Shown here: positions 22,792 to 24,157 of the stretch, in pieces | How positions within the stretch are numbered: position 1 is the stretch's first letter | Layout of the letters: each line of letters begins with the position of its first letter | Assembly (NCBI GenBank): GCA_002399735.1 | Contig: DHEF01000041.1 | Location: 2,282 to 26,438, forward strand | Reading direction: 5' to 3' | DNA: 24,157 bases | From: Chitinophagaceae bacterium UBA4857 | Lineage (GTDB): Bacteria > Bacteroidota > Bacteroidia > Chitinophagales > Chitinophagaceae | Made by a program: the position numbers and the translations under genes | Notes under the pieces: model-generated | Databases searched by the model: none | The model's input: the letters and a program-made list of their open reading frames with translations, nothing else | Told to the model about the DNA's origin: nothing

Positions 22792-23238
22792 TTATACTAT
22801 AGCCAATTCTTTTTTTGTATTCATTACACTCGCATTTTTTAAGCGACTGTTTTCTGGAACTATTAGTTTATATGGTCGGTTGAAGGCTTCCTGCGACACT
22901 TTAAAATAACCTGACAATTTTCTAATTACCTCTTTGGAAAGTCCTTTTTTATAATTAAGAATATCAGAAATATATCCTTTGCTGATACCAAGTATCTCTA
23001 CCATGTCTTTGGCTTTCAGATTATGGTCTTTAATGAAGGATTGAAGTAATTGTATAGGGTCAAGGTCAGAGGTGACCAAATGCTCCATATCCCATTTTTC
23101 AATAAGTAGGGTAAGCAATGCTATTTCATCTTTGGCATTACGGTTTTTATCTTGCACGAATATTAAGTTTTCCAAAGTATGGCAGTATTCTTTATACTGT
23201 TTTCTTGTTGTAATTACCTTGTATTTTAATGTTTCCAT
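22792..23238 (-). CDS. higA: HigA-type antitoxin with HTH domain
   Basis: This 148-residue protein is the likely antitoxin partner of the adjacent HigB-like toxin. In this type II family, antitoxin binds toxin and represses the operon. Residues about 66-115 form an XRE-type helix-turn-helix (LQSFIKDHNLKAKDMVEILGISKGYISDILNYKKGLSKEVIRKLSGYFKVS). The N-terminal half (about 1-60, acidic, with LIFVQDKNRNAKDEIALLTLLIEKWD) resembles the N-terminal region of Bacteroidota HigA proteins. The start is only 10 bases after the toxin stop, so the two are one operon with toxin first, the normal order for higBA. No terminator is visible after it; the tRNA fragment begins 13 bases beyond its stop. Confidence 0.88.
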   Translation of the reverse strand: METLKYKVITTRKQYKEYCHTLENLIFVQDKNRNAKDEIALLTLLIEKWDMEHLVTSDLDPIQLLQSFIKDHNLKAKDMVEILGISKGYISDILNYKKGLSKEVIRKLSGYFKVSQEAFNRPYKLIVPENSRLKNASVMNTKKELAIV

Positions 23239-23248
23239 ATTTTACTAT

Positions 23249-23581
23249 TTAATAGTCAAAAACGGTATATTGTTCTTCTTTGTCACACAGCTTTGTGTAT
23301 TGCGCATGCGTGCCTATCCAACAAATAAAAATATGAATCTGTGTTTCGCCAAACCCATATTTTACAATCATTCTGTATTTATTACCCCCAATATCAAAAA
23401 CAGCCCTGTGTGAACCATTGCCTAATAAATCTGTACTTGGAAAAGTAACCTGCATGTCTGCGGAAGTCTTCCAATCAGCATATTTCAATTTGGTTAAAAA
23501 CTCATTGAATGATGTTCTACTTTGTACATTTTGGCGTGCAAAACTATCAATGGTTTCTTTTTTTATCAGGTGTACTTTCAT
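23249..23581 (-). CDS. higB: HigB-type mRNA interferase toxin
   Basis: HigB toxins are ribosome-dependent mRNA endonucleases of the RelE-like fold. I use the ATG at 23579-23581 (MKVHLIKKETIDSFARQ), giving 110 residues, normal for the family. The longer frame to 23626 would run through the operator palindrome and adds an implausible N-terminus. The family pattern is clear: a helical first half (SFNEFLTKLKYADWKTSADMQVTFPSTDLLG), then SHRAVFDIGGNKYRMIVKYGF and the closing IHIFICWIGTHAQYTKLCD with the GTHAxY motif. These RelE-like proteins lack a strict active-site signature that can be confirmed by eye. It is followed 10 bases later by higA. A promoter element ends two bases before the ATG. Confidence 0.88.
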   Translation of the reverse strand: MKVHLIKKETIDSFARQNVQSRTSFNEFLTKLKYADWKTSADMQVTFPSTDLLGNGSHRAVFDIGGNKYRMIVKYGFGETQIHIFICWIGTHAQYTKLCDKEEQYTVFDY

Positions 23582-23583
23582 AC

Positions 23584-23591
23584 CAAAGGTA
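23584..23591 (-). promoter_or_regulatory. Predicted higBA promoter -7 element abutting the start codon
   Basis: The minus strand reads TACCTTTG, an exact TAnnTTTG match, and only two bases separate it from the higB ATG (23579-23581). Transcription would begin at or within the start codon, so the higBA message is predicted to be leaderless. The expected -33 position (about 23611-23614) lies inside the operator palindrome. Confidence 0.55.
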
Positions 23592-23597
23592 AGCTTT

Positions 23598-23634
23598 ATA
23601 TTTAAATGTTCACAAAATGTGAACATTTAAATAT
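23598..23634. promoter_or_regulatory. Probable HigA operator, 17-bp perfect palindrome
   Basis: Bases 23598-23614 are exactly complementary to 23618-23634 around AAA. The core is ATGTTCACA...TGTGAACAT. It sits directly upstream of the -7 element and covers the expected -33 site, as an autorepressor site would. Direct evidence is the symmetry and position; binding by HigA is inferred from family behaviour. Confidence 0.8.
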
Positions 23635-23741
23635 TGAATTAATAGTGTTTGTTAAATATACAGTATTAATATTTGATTGGTATTTTATGGAATAACTGGT
23701 TGTTGCTCTGATTTTTTGGAATAAAAACTAAGGTAAAAGAA

Positions 23742-23773
23742 AAGCGCTGTAAATCATTGATTTTACAGCGCTT
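23742..23773 (-). terminator. Intrinsic terminator of tRNA-Ser
   Basis: AAGCGCTGTAAA (23742-23753) pairs exactly with TTTACAGCGCTT (23762-23773) around an eight-base loop. On the minus strand the stem is followed by TTTTCTTTTACC. It lies 23 bases past the 3' end of the tRNA. Confidence 0.87.
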
Positions 23774-23796
23774 GACTTTGTTAATAATATTTCTTG

Positions 23797-23883
23797 CAGA
23801 GAGGAAGGGATTCGAACCCTCGATACAGTTTCCCGTATACACACTTTCCAGGCGTGCTCCTTCAACCACTCGGACACCTCTCT
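23797..23883 (-). tRNA. tRNA-Ser (GGA anticodon)
   Basis: The 87-base gene folds fully. The acceptor strands AGAGAGG and CCTCTCT form seven perfect pairs. The D arm is TCCGAGTGGTTGAAGGA, and the anticodon loop CTGGAAA has GGA at 23847-23849, reading UCC and UCU serine codons. A long variable arm is typical of serine tRNA, and the T arm contains GGTTCGAATCC. CCA is not encoded. A TACATTTG promoter element lies upstream and an intrinsic terminator downstream. Confidence 0.97.
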
Positions 23884-23894
23884 GTATGGGGCTG

Positions 23895-23902
23895 CAAATG
23901 TA
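23895..23902 (-). promoter_or_regulatory. Predicted tRNA-Ser promoter -7 element
   Basis: The minus strand reads TACATTTG, an exact TAnnTTTG match, 11 bases before the first base of the mature tRNA. This predicts a very short 5' leader. Confidence 0.6.
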
Positions 23903-23949
23903 CACTTTACTGGGAAATAAACGCATTTTGGCAATTAGTTAATTTTTAT

Positions 23950-24001
23950 GCCACCATGTTAATTAATGTGCCCATGTGATAATATGCTGATGTGCTAATG
24001 G
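23950..24001. repeat. Degenerate ATGTG-rich short tandem sequence
   Basis: The stretch reads as loosely repeated words (CCATGTTAATTAATGTGCCC, ATGTGATAATATG, CTGATGTGCTAATGG). No gene overlaps it. I recall similar ATGTGCTAATGTG-type low-complexity tracts in Bacteroidota intergenic DNA, unverified. Confidence 0.35.
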
Positions 24002-24028
24002 ATACGCTGATTAAAATGTGGAGTACTG

Positions 24029-24133
24029 CCCCGAATCAAACGCACTGTGCCAAACTCGGGGTTAGAAACACAATGACCAATAGAATTAGTTCGATATTAA
24101 TATATTGGATTAGGCTCATTGATGCTTCGCGTT
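24029..24133 (-). repeat. Copy 3 of the dispersed intergenic repeat, the most complete copy
   Basis: Read on the minus strand, it starts AACGCGAAGCATCAATGAG (24133-24115, identical to 18062-18080). It then passes through AATATCGAACTAATTCTATTGG, shared with 18094-18116, and TTTCTAACCCCG, shared with bases 36-47. It ends in a CCCCGA/TCGGGG hairpin (24056-24061 with 24029-24034). It therefore links copies 1 and 2, which overlap each other only in part. Confidence 0.65.
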
Positions 24134-24157
24134 GATGCAGTACCGCCGATGAATCGG

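Noticed and set aside
23582..23626. Longer HigB start at 23626
   Set aside because: The extra codons are the operator palindrome and promoter element read as protein; MKVHLI at 23581 is the normal HigB opening.

Overview
The window reads as an ordinary chromosomal stretch of a Bacteroidota bacterium, most likely class Chitinophagia (Chitinophagaceae-like; this rank is inferred from protein flavour only). Supporting signs are an LpxC-FabZ fusion, a PorX type IX secretion regulator, an outer-membrane receptor of the CarboxypepD_reg/plug/OMP_b-brl_3 type, gyrB of about 660 codons without the proteobacterial insertion, modest GC, and at least eight exact copies of the Bacteroidota -7 promoter element TAnnTTTG placed just ahead of start codons.

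Layout. 1-202: non-coding, with one copy of a dispersed repeat and the ruvC promoter. 203-1953 (+): ruvC, then a secreted zinc-dependent phospholipase C/S1-P1 nuclease-like protein. 2003-5869 (-): a DUF5723-type outer-membrane protein, a 68-residue conserved-looking protein, and gyrB. 5870-6532: long intergenic region of decayed repeats. 6533-7939 (-): lpxC-fabZ. 8054-10357 (+): a DUF1624/HGSNAT-like membrane acyltransferase and an unrecognised exported protein. 10399-12707 (-): lpxD and an HD-domain phosphohydrolase, probably one transcript. 13144-14700 (+): porX. 14933-17398 (-): TonB-receptor-like outer-membrane protein. 17608-18645 (+): gcvH, then a VanZ-like protein. 19130-19786 (-): DUF937-type protein. 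19957-21878 (+): murF and a DUF983 protein. 21875-22678 (-): TauE/SafE permease. 22750-23883: a higBA toxin-antitoxin module lying between a fragment of a tRNA-Ser 3' end and a complete tRNA-Ser(GGA). 23930-24157: repeats.

Themes. Cell-envelope genes dominate: lipid A synthesis (lpxC, lpxD), fatty-acid dehydration (fabZ), peptidoglycan (murF), outer-membrane proteins and control of type IX secretion (porX). Housekeeping genes for DNA topology, recombination and the glycine cleavage system (gyrB, ruvC, gcvH) are interspersed. Most gene ends carry clear intrinsic terminators, often shared by convergent genes.

I see no prophage, CRISPR array, biosynthetic cluster or novel multi-gene defence system. 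The least ordinary items are: the higBA cassette bounded by inverted tRNA-Ser 3' sequences, with a 17-bp operator palindrome and a start codon that almost touches the promoter; a possible small minus-strand RNA at 18645-18749; several families of dispersed intergenic repeats; a 22-bp palindrome overlapping a stop codon; and a lipid A cluster split by two opposite-strand genes.
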